The notes: a model not told the origin generated them from the sequence alone. A stretch of DNA of 64,000 nucleotides from Blastomonas fulva (GCF_003431825.1 NZ_CP020083.1:2952501-3016500), one strand, 5' to 3'. Positions 37,037 through 46,317 are shown, numbered from the stretch's first letter. A program made the numbers and translations.

Positions 37037-37603
37037 GTGACACCAGCCAGCGAAAGCCGCAGGGCAGACCTGCAATCGGCACTGATCCGCGTCGCCCAGC
37101 AGGACCGCGAAGCGCTGCGCACTGTCTATGCGATGACGTCCGCGAAACTGCACGGCGTTTGCTTGCGTATCTGCACCGACAGGGGCGCGGCGGAGGACGT
37201 ATTGCAGAACGTGTATCTCAAGGTGTGGCAGCGTGCCGGATCGTTCGATCCGGCCAAGGCGAGTGCTATCGCCTGGCTGTGCGCCATTGCACGCAACGCG
37301 GCGATCGATTGGCGTAGAAGCCAGCGTTATGAAGACCCGCTGCCTGCCGATCTGGGCGAAACCCTTGTCGACGAGACCGCAGACCCTGCGGCGGATCTTG
37401 CTCAGGCGGGCGAGCGCGCGCAAATCTTCTCCTGTCTTGAAGAACTGGAACCGGTGCGCGCCACTGCGATCAAGGCGGGCTTCTATCAGGGCCTCAGCTA
37501 TCCCGAGATCGCCGAGGCCATGGACAAGCCGGTGGGTACGGTGAAAAGCTGGATCCGCCGTGGTCTGATGCAGTTGAAGGAGTGCCTGTCGCGTGAGCAG
37601 TGA
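37037..37603 (+). CDS. ECF sigma factor (SigK-like)
   Basis: 188 aa sigma-70 family regulator with only regions 2 and 4. Region 2 (about 18-85) has DRGAAEDVLQNVYLKVWQRA and AIAWLCAIARNAAIDWRRSQ. Region 4 (about 125-180) has FYQGLSYPEIAEAMDKPVGTVKSWIRRGL in overlapping pieces, a clear helix-turn-helix. The GTG at 37037 is the chosen start; an in-frame codon at 36989 lies inside the preceding gene. It overlaps the anti-sigma gene by 11 bp. The sigma/RskA/fasciclin order is a known pairing. Confidence 0.9.
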   Translation: MTPASESRRADLQSALIRVAQQDREALRTVYAMTSAKLHGVCLRICTDRGAAEDVLQNVYLKVWQRAGSFDPAKASAIAWLCAIARNAAIDWRRSQRYEDPLPADLGETLVDETADPAADLAQAGERAQIFSCLEELEPVRATAIKAGFYQGLSYPEIAEAMDKPVGTVKSWIRRGLMQLKECLSREQ

Positions 37604-38315
37604 TGCCATGCCCGAACGGTCCGCCTTGGCGGCTGAATTGGCTCTGGGCCTGCTGGAGGGCGCAGATCGCGCCTCCGCGCTCCGGCTGGTGCTGTCCGAC
37701 CCTGGCTTTGCTGCCGAGGTGGATAGCTGGCGCGCACGTATGGCGCCGCTGTATGACGGCTTTGCCGATGTCGCTCCACCCAGCGGGCTGATGGCGCGGA
37801 TCGATCAGGCGATCGATGCCGAAGCAGCCGCAGATCAGGTGACGACCCTGATGCCCGCACCCCGTGCGCAGGGCGGGTGGAAGATCGCGACCTTCGCGGC
37901 ATCGGCTGTGGCAGCCATGCTTGCGCTGGCATTGGTGTGGCCCAGCCCGCAATCCCCGGGTCCGGCGCCGCAGGAAAAGGCCGATGTCGCCGTTGCCCAG
38001 CTCACCGGGCCGATCGACGGCTTGCTGCTGACCGCGCGCTACGACAGCAGCACGTCCGAAATGCTGGTGCGGGTGGAAGGCATGCCGGTCACCGAGACCG
38101 AGCCCGAATTGTGGATCGTCCCCGCCGACGGCCAGCCGCGCCGTCTGGGCCGTCTGCTGCGCGGCGGTGTCACCCGCATCGCTATCCCCGAAGGGCATCG
38201 CAAGTTCATCGACCCGGTGAGCGAACTGATTCTCACGATGGAGCCCAGGGTGCTTCACGATCCCGACAGGCCCAGCGCGCCCACGGTCGCCCAGGGCCGG
38301 TTGCAGCGGATTTGA
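37593..38315 (+). CDS. Anti-sigma factor (RskA-type)
   Basis: 240 aa. The N-terminal cytoplasmic part (ALAAELALGLLEGADRASAL) resembles the zinc-finger-less anti-sigma domain. One helix (about 93-113, IATFAASAVAAMLALALVW) crosses the membrane. The periplasmic RskA domain has LLLTARYDSSTSEMLVRVEG and ELWIVPADGQPRRLG. It should bind the upstream sigma factor and release it on an envelope signal, probably by regulated proteolysis. GTG start with AAGGAG upstream; it overlaps the sigma gene, ensuring balanced synthesis. Confidence 0.88.
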   Translation: MSSDAMPERSALAAELALGLLEGADRASALRLVLSDPGFAAEVDSWRARMAPLYDGFADVAPPSGLMARIDQAIDAEAAADQVTTLMPAPRAQGGWKIATFAASAVAAMLALALVWPSPQSPGPAPQEKADVAVAQLTGPIDGLLLTARYDSSTSEMLVRVEGMPVTETEPELWIVPADGQPRRLGRLLRGGVTRIAIPEGHRKFIDPVSELILTMEPRVLHDPDRPSAPTVAQGRLQRI

Positions 38316-38352
38316 TCCAGCCCTCATATCGCCGCAAAATGGCTGCCATATC

Positions 38353-38428
38353 GTCATCCACGCGCACGCGGGGGTCCCGCTTTTGCGCCACCGTCGCATA
38401 GCGGGATCCCCGCCTTCGCGGGAATGAC
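38353..38428. repeat. Imperfect inverted repeat (REP-like)
   Basis: The left arm from 38353 (GTCATCCACGCG...) pairs imperfectly with the right arm ending at 38428 (...CGCGGGAATGAC) around a short loop. It is an intergenic hairpin of the type common in sphingomonad genomes, lying after the anti-sigma gene. Confidence 0.6.
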
Positions 38429-38511
38429 CGGGATATAACGCCCGCGACAGGGCGATTTGCGACACCTTGGGTCCTGCAAACCCGCCCCATTTCACAATTG
38501 TTAATCCGTGC

Positions 38512-38538
38512 GCATCCGGCCTTGGCTTCGCTGCGTAG
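38512..38538 (+). promoter_or_regulatory. Candidate ECF-type promoter of the fasciclin gene
   Basis: GCATCC at 38512-38517 and CGTAG at 38534-38538 are 16 bp apart, which fits the general ECF -35/-10 pattern. It lies about 55 bp before the fasciclin start. Weak by itself; the adjacent ECF sigma gene makes it plausible. Confidence 0.3.
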
Positions 38539-38594
38539 CTGCCCCCGTATCCCGCTTCCCCGGCGGATACGGATAACCCACGGAGACTTCCCCT

Positions 38595-39173
38595 ATGCTG
38601 AAAACTCTTGCCCCCAGCCTTCTTGCCGCAACCGCTGCTGCGACCCTCGCGTTTGCCGGTCCCGCCCTCGCCAATCACCACAAGGGCGCCGATCACGCGA
38701 TGGTTGGTGGCGCGGCCATGTACCCGGCCAAGACGATCGTCGAGAACGCCAGTGCAGCCCCGAACCTCACCACGCTGGTCGCTGCCGTCAAGGCGGCAGG
38801 CCTGGTCGACACGCTGGCCTCGCCCGGCCCGTTCACCGTCTTCGCCCCGACCGATGATGCGTTCGCCAAGCTGCCCGCCGGCACCGTGGAAACGCTGGTG
38901 AAGCCCGAAAACAAGGGTCTGCTGACCACGATCCTCACCTATCATGTCGTCGCCGGCAAGGTGACCGCGGCCGATGTCGTCGCGCTCATCAAGCAGGGCG
39001 GTGGCAAAGCCATGATCAAGACCGTGCAGGGAGGAACCCTCACCGCCTCGCTGCAGGGCAAGAATGTCGTCCTGACCGACGCGAAGGGCGGCAAGTCGAT
39101 CGTGACCCAGACCGATGTCATGCAGAGCAACGGTGTGGTGCATGTGATCGACACCGTGGTGATGCCGGGTTAA
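38595..39173 (+). CDS. Secreted fasciclin (FAS1) domain protein
   Basis: 192 aa. A Sec signal peptide ([14 protein letters not shown]) is followed by a single FAS1 domain (about 50-190) with [34 protein letters not shown] and [18 protein letters not shown]1 domains mediate adhesion or ligand contact outside the cell. It follows the ECF sigma and anti-sigma genes and is a probable target of that sigma. GGAG lies upstream of the ATG, and a strong terminator follows the gene. Confidence 0.92.
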   Translation: MLKTLAPSLLAATAAATLAFAGPALANHHKGADHAMVGGAAMYPAKTIVENASAAPNLTTLVAAVKAAGLVDTLASPGPFTVFAPTDDAFAKLPAGTVETLVKPENKGLLTTILTYHVVAGKVTAADVVALIKQGGGKAMIKTVQGGTLTASLQGKNVVLTDAKGGKSIVTQTDVMQSNGVVHVIDTVVMPG

Positions 39174-39197
39174 CCCCTTAGCCCCAGGCACATCACA

Positions 39198-39232
39198 GGC
39201 CCGCCGGTCCCCCAGACCGGCGGGCCATTTTG
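39198..39232 (+). terminator. Rho-independent terminator after fasciclin gene
   Basis: Perfect 12-bp GC-rich stem (GGCCCGCCGGTC / GACCGGCGGGCC) with a 5-base loop, followed by ATTTTGT. It starts 25 bp after the fasciclin stop and insulates btaAB from it. Confidence 0.85.
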
Positions 39233-39261
39233 TGTCTGGTGCCTGCGGATTATGACATGCG

Positions 39262-39279
39262 CTGTCGCCAAACCGTCAT
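39262..39279 (+). promoter_or_regulatory. Pho-box-like site upstream of btaAB
   Basis: CTGTCGC-CAAA-CCGTCAT matches the PhoB consensus of two CTGTCAT units separated by 4 bases at 11 of 14 positions (5/7 and 6/7). It sits about 70 bp before btaA. Betaine-lipid genes are known PhoB targets in other alphaproteobacteria, so the match is biologically sensible. Confidence 0.5.
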
Positions 39280-39349
39280 GCACGGGTCACGCGGACCGCC
39301 TAGCGCGCCCATTCAGAGGTTCAACCACTGAGCAAGGGGGCAAGGCGAT

Positions 39350-40567
39350 ATGGCCGGCACGATGCGCAATACCAAGATCATGGAAGCGGTTACCCAATCG
39401 ACCACGGTCAGCAAGCAGGGGCTGTTCGAACGCGCCTTTGCCTTTGCCTTCAAGGGGCTGGTCTATGCGCAGATCTGGGAGGACCCGGTGGTCGACATGG
39501 AGGCGCTGGAGATCCAGCCCGACAGCCGGATCATCACCATCGCATCGGGCGGCTGCAATGTGCTGTCCTATCTGGTGGCAGACCCTGCGCAGATCATCGC
39601 GGTCGATCTCAACACCGCCCACATCGCACTGAACAAGCTCAAGGTCGCTGCGGCGCTGCATCTGCCCGATCATGCGCATTTCCACCGCTTCTTCGGACAG
39701 GCCGACAGCAAGCAGAACCTGCGCGCCTACAAAGAGCATATCCGCCCGCATCTGGACGAGACCAGCCGCAGCTATTGGGAAGGCCGTGATCTGGCAGGGC
39801 GCAGGCGCATCGGCGGGTTCAGCAGCGGATTGTACAAACGCGGGCTGCTCGGCGGCTTCATCGGCACCGCGCATCTGCTGGCACGGCTGTACAAGATCGA
39901 TCTCAGGATGATGCTCACCGCTTCGACACTGGAAGAGCAGCGCGCGATGTTCGAGCAGCATCTGGCGCCGGTGTTCGACAGGAAGTTTGTCCGCTGGCTC
40001 ACCGATCAGCCGCCTGCCTTGTTCGGCCTCGGAATTCCGCCGGCGCAGTTCGAAGCGCTGGCGGGTGACGAAAAGATGGCAGATGTGCTACGCAAGCGCT
40101 TGGAAAAGCTGGCGTGTGACTTTGAAATCCGCGACAACTACTTTGCCTGGCAAGCCTTTGGCCGAGGCTATGGCAAGGGTGCCGACACACCGCTGCCGCC
40201 TTATCTGCAGGCGGCCAATTACGACCTGGTTCGCGCGCGCGCGGGCCGGGTCGAGGTCGAGCACGCCAATTTCGTCGAACGGCTGCAGGCGAGCGCCGAT
40301 GCCAGTCTCGACCGCTATGTTCTGCTCGACGCGCAGGACTGGATGAACGACCAGCAGCTGACCCTGTTGTGGAGCGAGATCACACGGACCGCGCGCCCCG
40401 GCGCCCGCGTGCTGTTCCGCACCGCTGCCGAACCCAGCCTGCTGCCGGGCCGTGTCCCCGATGAGCTGCTGGGCCTCTGGGATTATCGCGCCGCGGATTC
40501 GCTAGGATTTACCGCGCGCGACCGCTCCTCGATCTATGGCGGGGTGCATTTGTATGTCCTCAAATGA
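39350..40567 (+). CDS. btaA: SAM:diacylglycerol 3-amino-3-carboxypropyltransferase (BtaA, DUF3419)
   Basis: 405 aa, normal BtaA length. It shows LVYAQIWEDPVVDMEAL, the nucleotide-binding stretch IITIASGGCNVLSYL, IAVDLNTAHIALNKLK, and the C-terminal VLFRTAAEPSLLPGR. BtaA transfers the aminocarboxypropyl group of S-adenosylmethionine to diacylglycerol, forming diacylglyceryl-homoserine, the first step to the betaine lipid DGTS. btaB follows 7 bp after its stop. AAGGGGG precedes the ATG region, and a Pho-box-like site lies upstream. Confidence 0.88.
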   Translation: MAGTMRNTKIMEAVTQSTTVSKQGLFERAFAFAFKGLVYAQIWEDPVVDMEALEIQPDSRIITIASGGCNVLSYLVADPAQIIAVDLNTAHIALNKLKVAAALHLPDHAHFHRFFGQADSKQNLRAYKEHIRPHLDETSRSYWEGRDLAGRRRIGGFSSGLYKRGLLGGFIGTAHLLARLYKIDLRMMLTASTLEEQRAMFEQHLAPVFDRKFVRWLTDQPPALFGLGIPPAQFEALAGDEKMADVLRKRLEKLACDFEIRDNYFAWQAFGRGYGKGADTPLPPYLQAANYDLVRARAGRVEVEHANFVERLQASADASLDRYVLLDAQDWMNDQQLTLLWSEITRTARPGARVLFRTAAEPSLLPGRVPDELLGLWDYRAADSLGFTARDRSSIYGGVHLYVLK

Positions 40568-40574
40568 GGTGAGC

Positions 40575-41222
40575 ATGCCGACATCCGACCATGGCGAAAG
40601 CATGGATGCCATCTACCGCACCCAGCGGCATATTTACGACCTGACCCGCAAATATTATCTGCTGGGGCGTGACCGGCTGATCGCCGATCTGGCACCGCCC
40701 CCGGGCGGGCTGGTGCTGGAAATGGGGTGCGGGACCGCGCGCAACCTGATCCTTGCGGCGCGGCGCTATCCGCATGCGCGGTTTCTCGGGTTCGATATCT
40801 CCGAAGCAATGCTGGAAAATGCGCGCGAATCGGTCCGGCGCGCTGGGCTTTCGGAGCGGATCAGCCTGACCAAGGGCGACGCCACCGCATTTTCGCCCAG
40901 GCGGCTGTTCGGCATCGCCGGGGTGGACCGCGTGTTCTGCTCCTACACGCTGTCGATGATCCCGGATTGGGAGCAGGCGATCTCGGCTGGAGCCGACGCT
41001 CTGGTGTCCGGCGGCAGGATGCATGTCGTCGATTTCGGCAGCCAGCGGGGTTTGCCCGAGTGGTTCTCACGCGGTCTGCATGCCTGGTTGGACCGGTTCC
41101 AGGTCAGTCCCAGGGCCGAACTTGAAGTGGTGACGCGGCAGGTCGCCCATCAGCGCGGCCTGCTGGTCGAGCACCGCAACCTCTATCGCGGCTATGCGCA
41201 ATATGCGGTGATCGGCGGCTGA
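40575..41222 (+). CDS. btaB: Diacylglyceryl-homoserine N-methyltransferase (BtaB-like)
   Basis: 215 aa class I SAM-dependent methyltransferase. Motif I is LVLEMGCGTARNLILAA (about 47-63), then FLGFDISEAMLENAR and VFCSYTLSMIPDWEQA. Next to btaA its role is almost certainly the three N-methylations that give DGTS. The ATG at 40575 has GAGGTGA upstream. It converges with the DNA ligase gene 8 bp away. Confidence 0.87.
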   Translation: MPTSDHGESMDAIYRTQRHIYDLTRKYYLLGRDRLIADLAPPPGGLVLEMGCGTARNLILAARRYPHARFLGFDISEAMLENARESVRRAGLSERISLTKGDATAFSPRRLFGIAGVDRVFCSYTLSMIPDWEQAISAGADALVSGGRMHVVDFGSQRGLPEWFSRGLHAWLDRFQVSPRAELEVVTRQVAHQRGLLVEHRNLYRGYAQYAVIGG

Positions 41223-41230
41223 GCCTAGCC

Positions 41231-42796
41231 CTAGGTTATCAGCGCTCGCAGCGTCGTCACCGTATCCGCCTCGGCAGCGGGCTTGTCACGCCGCAGCCTC
41301 GAGATACGCGGAAAGCGCATTGCGATACCCGATTTGTGGCGCTTGGATTCGTGGATCGAATCGAAGGCCACTTCGAGCACCAGCGACTTTTCGACCTCGC
41401 GCACCGGGCCGAAGCGATTGACGGTGTTTTGCCGCACGAACTTGTCGAGCCATTTGAGCTCGCTGTCGGAAAAACCCGAATAGGCCTTACCCACCGGGAC
41501 CAGCTCGCCGTCCTCGGTCCAGCAGCCGAAGGTATAATCCGAATAGAAGGACGAGCGCTTGCCGCTGCCGCGTTGCGCATACATCATCACGCAATCGGCG
41601 CTCAGCGGATCGCGCTTCCATTTGTACCACAGTCCAACGCGGCGCCCGGGGACATACAGGCTGTCGCGGCGCTTGAGCATCACCCCCTCGATCGCGGCAT
41701 CTCGCGCGCCATCGCGGATGCGGCCGAGCTCGTCGAAATCCTGCGCCATGATGATCTGCGACAGGTCGAACCGGTCGGCGGGAAGCGCGCCCATGCGCTG
41801 CTCGAGCCGCGCGCGCCGCAGGTGCCAGGGTTGCAGCCGCAGGTCTTCGCAGCCGTCGATCAGCAGATCATACAGCCGCACGAACGCGGGCGCCTCGGCG
41901 AGCATCTTGGCCGAGACCGTCTTGCGCCCCAGCCGTTGCTGCAGCGCGTTGAAGCTTGCAGCCTCGCCCATCTGCGCATCGCCCCGCACAAGCAGTTCGC
42001 CATCGAACACACCCTCGACCGGCATGTGCGCGGCGATGTCCGGGAAGGCGGGCGTGATGTCGTCGCCACCGCGGCTGAACAGCCTCACGTCATCACCGAC
42101 ACGGACGATCTGGATGCGGATGCCATCCCATTTCCACTCGGCAGCATAATCGGCAAGGTCGACCGTGCCGTCCTCGAGCGGGTGCGCGAGCATGAACGGG
42201 CGGAAATAGGGGGTGCCCTCGGGATCGGGCCGCGCGCCGCCTTCACCCCAGGCAAAAAGGCTGGCATAGGGCGGCGACAGCGCGTGCCACACCTCTTCGA
42301 CCGCATCGACATCCAGCCCGAAGGCTTGGGCAAAAGCGGTCTTGGCGAGCCGGGCGGAGATGCCGACGCGCATTGCGCCTGTCGCGAGCTTGATCAGCGC
42401 ATAGCGGCCATCGCTGTCCAGCCTGTCCATATATTCGGCGAGCAGCGCTGGCGCGCGGGCCCGGCTGACCCCAGCAAAGCTGTCCACCGCATCGGCAAGC
42501 CGCAGGTCATTGGCGGGAGGTGCTGTCTCGGGCCAGATCAGCGCGACCGTTTCGGCGGTATCGCCGACGAAATCGCGGCTCAGGCGGAACAGTTCGGGAT
42601 CGACCCGTTCCATCGCCATGGTGCGGACGGACGAGGATTTCACCGCCGCAAAATCCGCCTCGCCGGTCAGCGCGGCCAGCGCCCAGCCGCGATCGGGATC
42701 GGGTGCAGCGCGCAGATAGTCCGCTATCAGCGCGACCTTGGCGTTGCGCGAGCGGGTATAGCCCAGCTGGGTGATGAGCGCAGCGAACGCGCGCAT
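41231..42796 (-). CDS. ATP-dependent DNA ligase (damage-response type)
   Basis: 521 aa. The N-terminal DNA-binding domain (about 1-190) is followed by adenylation motif I, EWKWDGIRIQ, with the nucleotidyl-attack lysine at about residue 222. Further motifs are FDGELLV, EGVMLKR and WYKWKRDP. Length and partner gene match the cisplatin-damage-response ligases found with an associated exonuclease. It seals nicks after repair. Its ATG overlaps the exonuclease stop by one base (TGATG), so the two are one operon. Confidence 0.9.
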   Translation of the reverse strand: MRAFAALITQLGYTRSRNAKVALIADYLRAAPDPDRGWALAALTGEADFAAVKSSSVRTMAMERVDPELFRLSRDFVGDTAETVALIWPETAPPANDLRLADAVDSFAGVSRARAPALLAEYMDRLDSDGRYALIKLATGAMRVGISARLAKTAFAQAFGLDVDAVEEVWHALSPPYASLFAWGEGGARPDPEGTPYFRPFMLAHPLEDGTVDLADYAAEWKWDGIRIQIVRVGDDVRLFSRGGDDITPAFPDIAAHMPVEGVFDGELLVRGDAQMGEAASFNALQQRLGRKTVSAKMLAEAPAFVRLYDLLIDGCEDLRLQPWHLRRARLEQRMGALPADRFDLSQIIMAQDFDELGRIRDGARDAAIEGVMLKRRDSLYVPGRRVGLWYKWKRDPLSADCVMMYAQRGSGKRSSFYSDYTFGCWTEDGELVPVGKAYSGFSDSELKWLDKFVRQNTVNRFGPVREVEKSLVLEVAFDSIHESKRHKSGIAMRFPRISRLRRDKPAAEADTVTTLRALIT

Positions 42797-43800
42797 CAGC
42801 CCTCGTCCTCATCTTCGCGGCCTATCAGTGCCAGCGCGCGCGCCTTGATCTGATGCAGCTCGCACCAGCGCAGCAGCGCTTCCTCGCGCCCATGGGTGAC
42901 CCACACCTGCTTGGGCGCGACCTCGCGGATCGTGGTGGTCAGCTCGTCCCAGTCTGCATGGTCCGAGATGATCAGCGGCAGTTCGACGCCGCGCTGCTGC
43001 GCGCGGGCGCGCACCCGCATCCAGCCCGAGGCCATCGATGTCACCGGATCAGGCAGGCGGCGGCTCCAGCGGTCGGCGAGCGCCGAGGGCGGGGCAAGCA
43101 CGATGGTCCCGCGCAGATCGGCCTTGTCGGTGCCCGCCACCGGCAGCAGCGGCCCCATCGCGACGCCATGATCGGCATAGAGCGCGCACATCTTCTCGAG
43201 CGCGCCGTGCAGATAGATCGGATCGTCATAGCCCAGCGCGCGCAGTTCTGTGATCACCCGCTGCGCCTTGCCCAGCGCATAGGCGCCGACCAGCACACAG
43301 CCTTCAGGGTGCGCCTCGCGCATGGCCAGCAGCTTGCCGATTTCCTCGGACGTTGGGGGGTGGCGGAACACCGGCAGGCCGAAGGTCGCCTCGGTGATGA
43401 AAATGTCGCACGGCACCAGCTCGAACGGTGCGCAGCTGGGATCGGGCCGCCGCTTGAAATCGCCGGTGACAACGACAGTCTCGCCCTGATATTCCATCCG
43501 GATCTGCGCCGAACCCAGCACGTGGCCCGCCGGGTGGAATGACACCTTGACGCCATTGAGATCAAGCGCATCGCCATATCCAATCGCGTTTTCGCCCGGA
43601 TAACGGCCATAGCGCAGATTGATGATCGCCAGCGTTTCGGGCGTCGCCCACACTGCATCATGCCCGCCACGCGCGTGATCCGCATGGCCATGCGTGATCA
43701 GCGCACGAGAAACCGGGCGCGAGGGATCGATCCAGGCATTGGCGGGGCGGACGAAGATGCCATGGGGATGGGGTTCGATCCAGTGGGGGGCGCTGCTCAT
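42796..43800 (-). CDS. Ligase-associated DNA damage response exonuclease
   Basis: 334 aa metallo-beta-lactamase/beta-CASP-type nuclease. It shows LITHGHADHARGG (HxHxDH), the metal Asp in VVTGDFKRRPDP, EATFGLPVFRHPP, and the C-terminal IISDHADWDEL. It is the constant partner of the ATP ligase that follows. The start at 43800 (MSSAPHWIEPHPHGIFV) is preferred over 43836. The helicase and phosphatase that often join this cluster are not in the window. Confidence 0.9.
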   Translation of the reverse strand: MSSAPHWIEPHPHGIFVRPANAWIDPSRPVSRALITHGHADHARGGHDAVWATPETLAIINLRYGRYPGENAIGYGDALDLNGVKVSFHPAGHVLGSAQIRMEYQGETVVVTGDFKRRPDPSCAPFELVPCDIFITEATFGLPVFRHPPTSEEIGKLLAMREAHPEGCVLVGAYALGKAQRVITELRALGYDDPIYLHGALEKMCALYADHGVAMGPLLPVAGTDKADLRGTIVLAPPSALADRWSRRLPDPVTSMASGWMRVRARAQQRGVELPLIISDHADWDELTTTIREVAPKQVWVTHGREEALLRWCELHQIKARALALIGREDEDEG

Positions 43801-43832
43801 CACTTGAGCATATGGGTGCCCGCAGGGCAGCT

Positions 43833-45089
43833 TCAATCTTTGGCGGTCGCCGCAAAGTCGAAGCTGATCGCAACCGGGCCCGCGATTTCGGTGGTGCTGG
43901 CATACTCGCCCTGACCGACGCCGAAGCTGGTGCGGTCGATCCGCGCAGTGCCGCGTGCACGCGCCTTGTCTCCCGCAATGGTCAGCGTGAACGCGAGCGG
44001 CACCGGCTTGCTGACGCCGCGCAAGGTTAGCGTGCCATCGGCGCGATAGCGGTCGCCGCCCAGAGCCGTGAAGCGGGTGGCGCGATAGCTGGCCCTGGCA
44101 AAGCGCGATGTGTCGAAGAAATCGGTATCGGTGAGCGTACCATCGCGCTGGCTGTCGCCGGTATCAACCGACGCAAGGTCGATGCTGACATCGACCTTGG
44201 ACGCTTCCAGCGCATCGGGCGCAAACAGGATCGTCGACGACCATTTGCCGAAGCTGCCGGTGACCGGCTCGCCATTCCATTGTGCGGTAAAGCCCAGCCT
44301 GCCGCCGGGCGCCTGGGCCCAGGTGCGTGGCGCTTTGGCTTCTTCGTCGGATGGCTTGGCCTGTGCCTCTTCGGCCGCGAGCGGCTCAGCGGCTGCAACC
44401 GGCTCGGGGGCGGCTGCGGGGGCCGCAACCGGTTCGGCCTCGGCTTGCACCTTGGCAGCCGGCGCTGCGCTGGCGCCCTTGGGGTCGACGATCTTGCCCA
44501 GCACGATGCCGCCGAGCATGATCGCGGCGGCGAGAGCCACCGCGCCGATCGCCTTGCCACGTCCACCGGGGAGCATCCGCGCCAGGATCGGGGTTCCGAG
44601 CAGATACTGGTGCCTCAGCGCGCCTGCGACATGCAGCACGAGCAGCGCGATGCCGACATTGGGCAGGATCTCGTGGATCTCCTCGGAGGGCTCGCCCATC
44701 CATTGCGGAACCGGCAGATTGGGCCAGGGGATCGATCCGAACAGCAGCGTGTCCACCTTGATGTCAGAGGTTGACACCAGTATCCACCCGGTGAGCGGCG
44801 CGCCGATCATGACGATATAGAAGCCCAGATGCACCAGCGAGGACAGAGTCATCGCCCATTTCGGTCCGGGCACCGCAGCAGGTCGCGGCACGATCAGCCG
44901 CCATCCGACCCGCAGGACGCTCAGCAACAGGATGGTGATCCCGACCGATTTGTGCAGCTGGAACCGGGCAAACAGGTCGGGACCGCGCGGCCCTTCGAGC
45001 GATTCTGCAAAGATGATCTGAAAGGCGAGCGCCGCGGCGATCAGCCAGTGGAGAACGATAGCGCCCAGGCTATAACGGGTTGGGGCCAT
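43833..45089 (-). CDS. Cytochrome b561-YceI fusion protein
   Basis: 418 aa. The N-terminal cytochrome b561 domain (about 1-175) has four helices with His ligands (IVLHWLIAAALAF, FQLHKSVG, LVLHVAGALRHQYLLG). After one more helix comes an Ala/Pro/Glu-rich linker (about 205-255). The C-terminal YceI-like domain (about 258-418) has GSFGKWSSTILFAPD and FFDTSRFARASYRATRF. b561 domains move electrons across the inner membrane to quinone; YceI binds polyisoprenoids such as quinones in the periplasm. The fusion suggests a membrane redox unit with its own quinone-binding arm. hemA lies 4 bp upstream on the same strand. Confidence 0.9.
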   Translation of the reverse strand: MAPTRYSLGAIVLHWLIAAALAFQIIFAESLEGPRGPDLFARFQLHKSVGITILLLSVLRVGWRLIVPRPAAVPGPKWAMTLSSLVHLGFYIVMIGAPLTGWILVSTSDIKVDTLLFGSIPWPNLPVPQWMGEPSEEIHEILPNVGIALLVLHVAGALRHQYLLGTPILARMLPGGRGKAIGAVALAAAIMLGGIVLGKIVDPKGASAAPAAKVQAEAEPVAAPAAAPEPVAAAEPLAAEEAQAKPSDEEAKAPRTWAQAPGGRLGFTAQWNGEPVTGSFGKWSSTILFAPDALEASKVDVSIDLASVDTGDSQRDGTLTDTDFFDTSRFARASYRATRFTALGGDRYRADGTLTLRGVSKPVPLAFTLTIAGDKARARGTARIDRTSFGVGQGEYASTTEIAGPVAISFDFAATAKD

Positions 45090-45093
45090 GACA

Positions 45094-46308
45094 TCAGGCT
45101 GCCTTGCGAAGCTCGAGCCTTTCCCAGATTTCCACCAAAGCCGATGTCAGATCACGCATCATGGCTTCATCATGGGACGGGCCCGGAGTGAAACGCAGCC
45201 TTTCGGTGCCGCGCGGCACGGTGGGAAAATTGATCGGCTGAACATATACGCCGTATTCGGCGAGCAGCATATCGCTAATCCGCTTGGCCTTGACAGGATC
45301 GCCCACCATCAGCGGAACGATGTGCGTGGTGGTGTCCATCACCGGCAGACCGGCTTCGGTGAACAGCTGCTTGAGCATCGCTGCCGCTGCCTGCTGGCCG
45401 TCGCGCTCCTCGCTCGACTGCTTGAGATGCTTCACGCTGGCGAGCGCGCCTGCAACCAGCACGGGCGACAGCGATGTGGTGAAGATGAAGCCGGGAGCAT
45501 AGCTGCGAATGACATCGATGATCCGCTGGTCGGCGGCGATATAACCGCCCATCACGCCGAACGCCTTGCCCAATGTGCCCTCGATGATCGTCAGCCGATG
45601 CGCCGCCTCGTCGCGTTCCGAAATGCCGCCGCCGCGCTTGCCGTACATGCCAACGGCGTGCACTTCGTCAAGATAGGTCAGCGCGTTATACTTGTCTGCC
45701 AGGTCGCAGATCGCGTGGATCGGGGCGACATCGCCATCCATCGAATAGACGCTTTCGAACGCGATCAGCTTGGGCACGTCCGGGTCTTCGGCGGCGAGCA
45801 GTTCTTCGAGATGCTCGACATCGTTGTGCCGGAACACGCGCTTTTCGCAACCCGAGTTGCGGATGCCCGCGATCATCGATGCGTGATTGAGTTCGTCCGA
45901 AAAGATGATGCAACCGGGCAGAATGCGCGCCAGCGTCGAGAGCGTCGCATCGTTCGAGACATACCCCGAGGTAAACAGTAAGGCACCCTGCTTGTCGTGC
46001 AGGTCGGACAGCTCGTGTTCCAGCTCGACGTGATAATGCGTGTTGCCGCCGATGTTGCGAGTGCCGCCCGAGCCCGCGCCGACATTGTGCAAAGCCTCTT
46101 CCATCGCCTCGATCACCTTGGGGTGCTGGCCCATGGTGAGATAATCGTTCGAGCACCACACGGTGATCGGCTTGGGGCCGTTGTGGCCGTGAAAGCACCG
46201 CGCGTTGGGATAGGCGCCCTTGTTGCGCAAGATGTCGATGAACACCCGGTAACGGCCTTCGGCGTGCAGCCGGTCAATCGCAGCTTCGAAAATCTGGTCG
46301 TAGTTCAC
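45094..46308 (-). CDS. hemA: 5-aminolevulinate synthase
   Basis: 404 aa ALAS, the C4 route to heme typical of alphaproteobacteria; condenses glycine with succinyl-CoA. It shows [53 protein letters not shown] and the PLP-lysine segment [16 protein letters not shown]-terminal [14 protein letters not shown] is typical. GTG start. It is 4 bp upstream of the cytochrome b561-YceI gene, a heme protein, on the same strand. Confidence 0.95.
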   Translation of the reverse strand: MNYDQIFEAAIDRLHAEGRYRVFIDILRNKGAYPNARCFHGHNGPKPITVWCSNDYLTMGQHPKVIEAMEEALHNVGAGSGGTRNIGGNTHYHVELEHELSDLHDKQGALLFTSGYVSNDATLSTLARILPGCIIFSDELNHASMIAGIRNSGCEKRVFRHNDVEHLEELLAAEDPDVPKLIAFESVYSMDGDVAPIHAICDLADKYNALTYLDEVHAVGMYGKRGGGISERDEAAHRLTIIEGTLGKAFGVMGGYIAADQRIIDVIRSYAPGFIFTTSLSPVLVAGALASVKHLKQSSEERDGQQAAAAMLKQLFTEAGLPVMDTTTHIVPLMVGDPVKAKRISDMLLAEYGVYVQPINFPTVPRGTERLRFTPGPSHDEAMMRDLTSALVEIWERLELRKAA

Positions 46309-46317
46309 GCGGCCACC

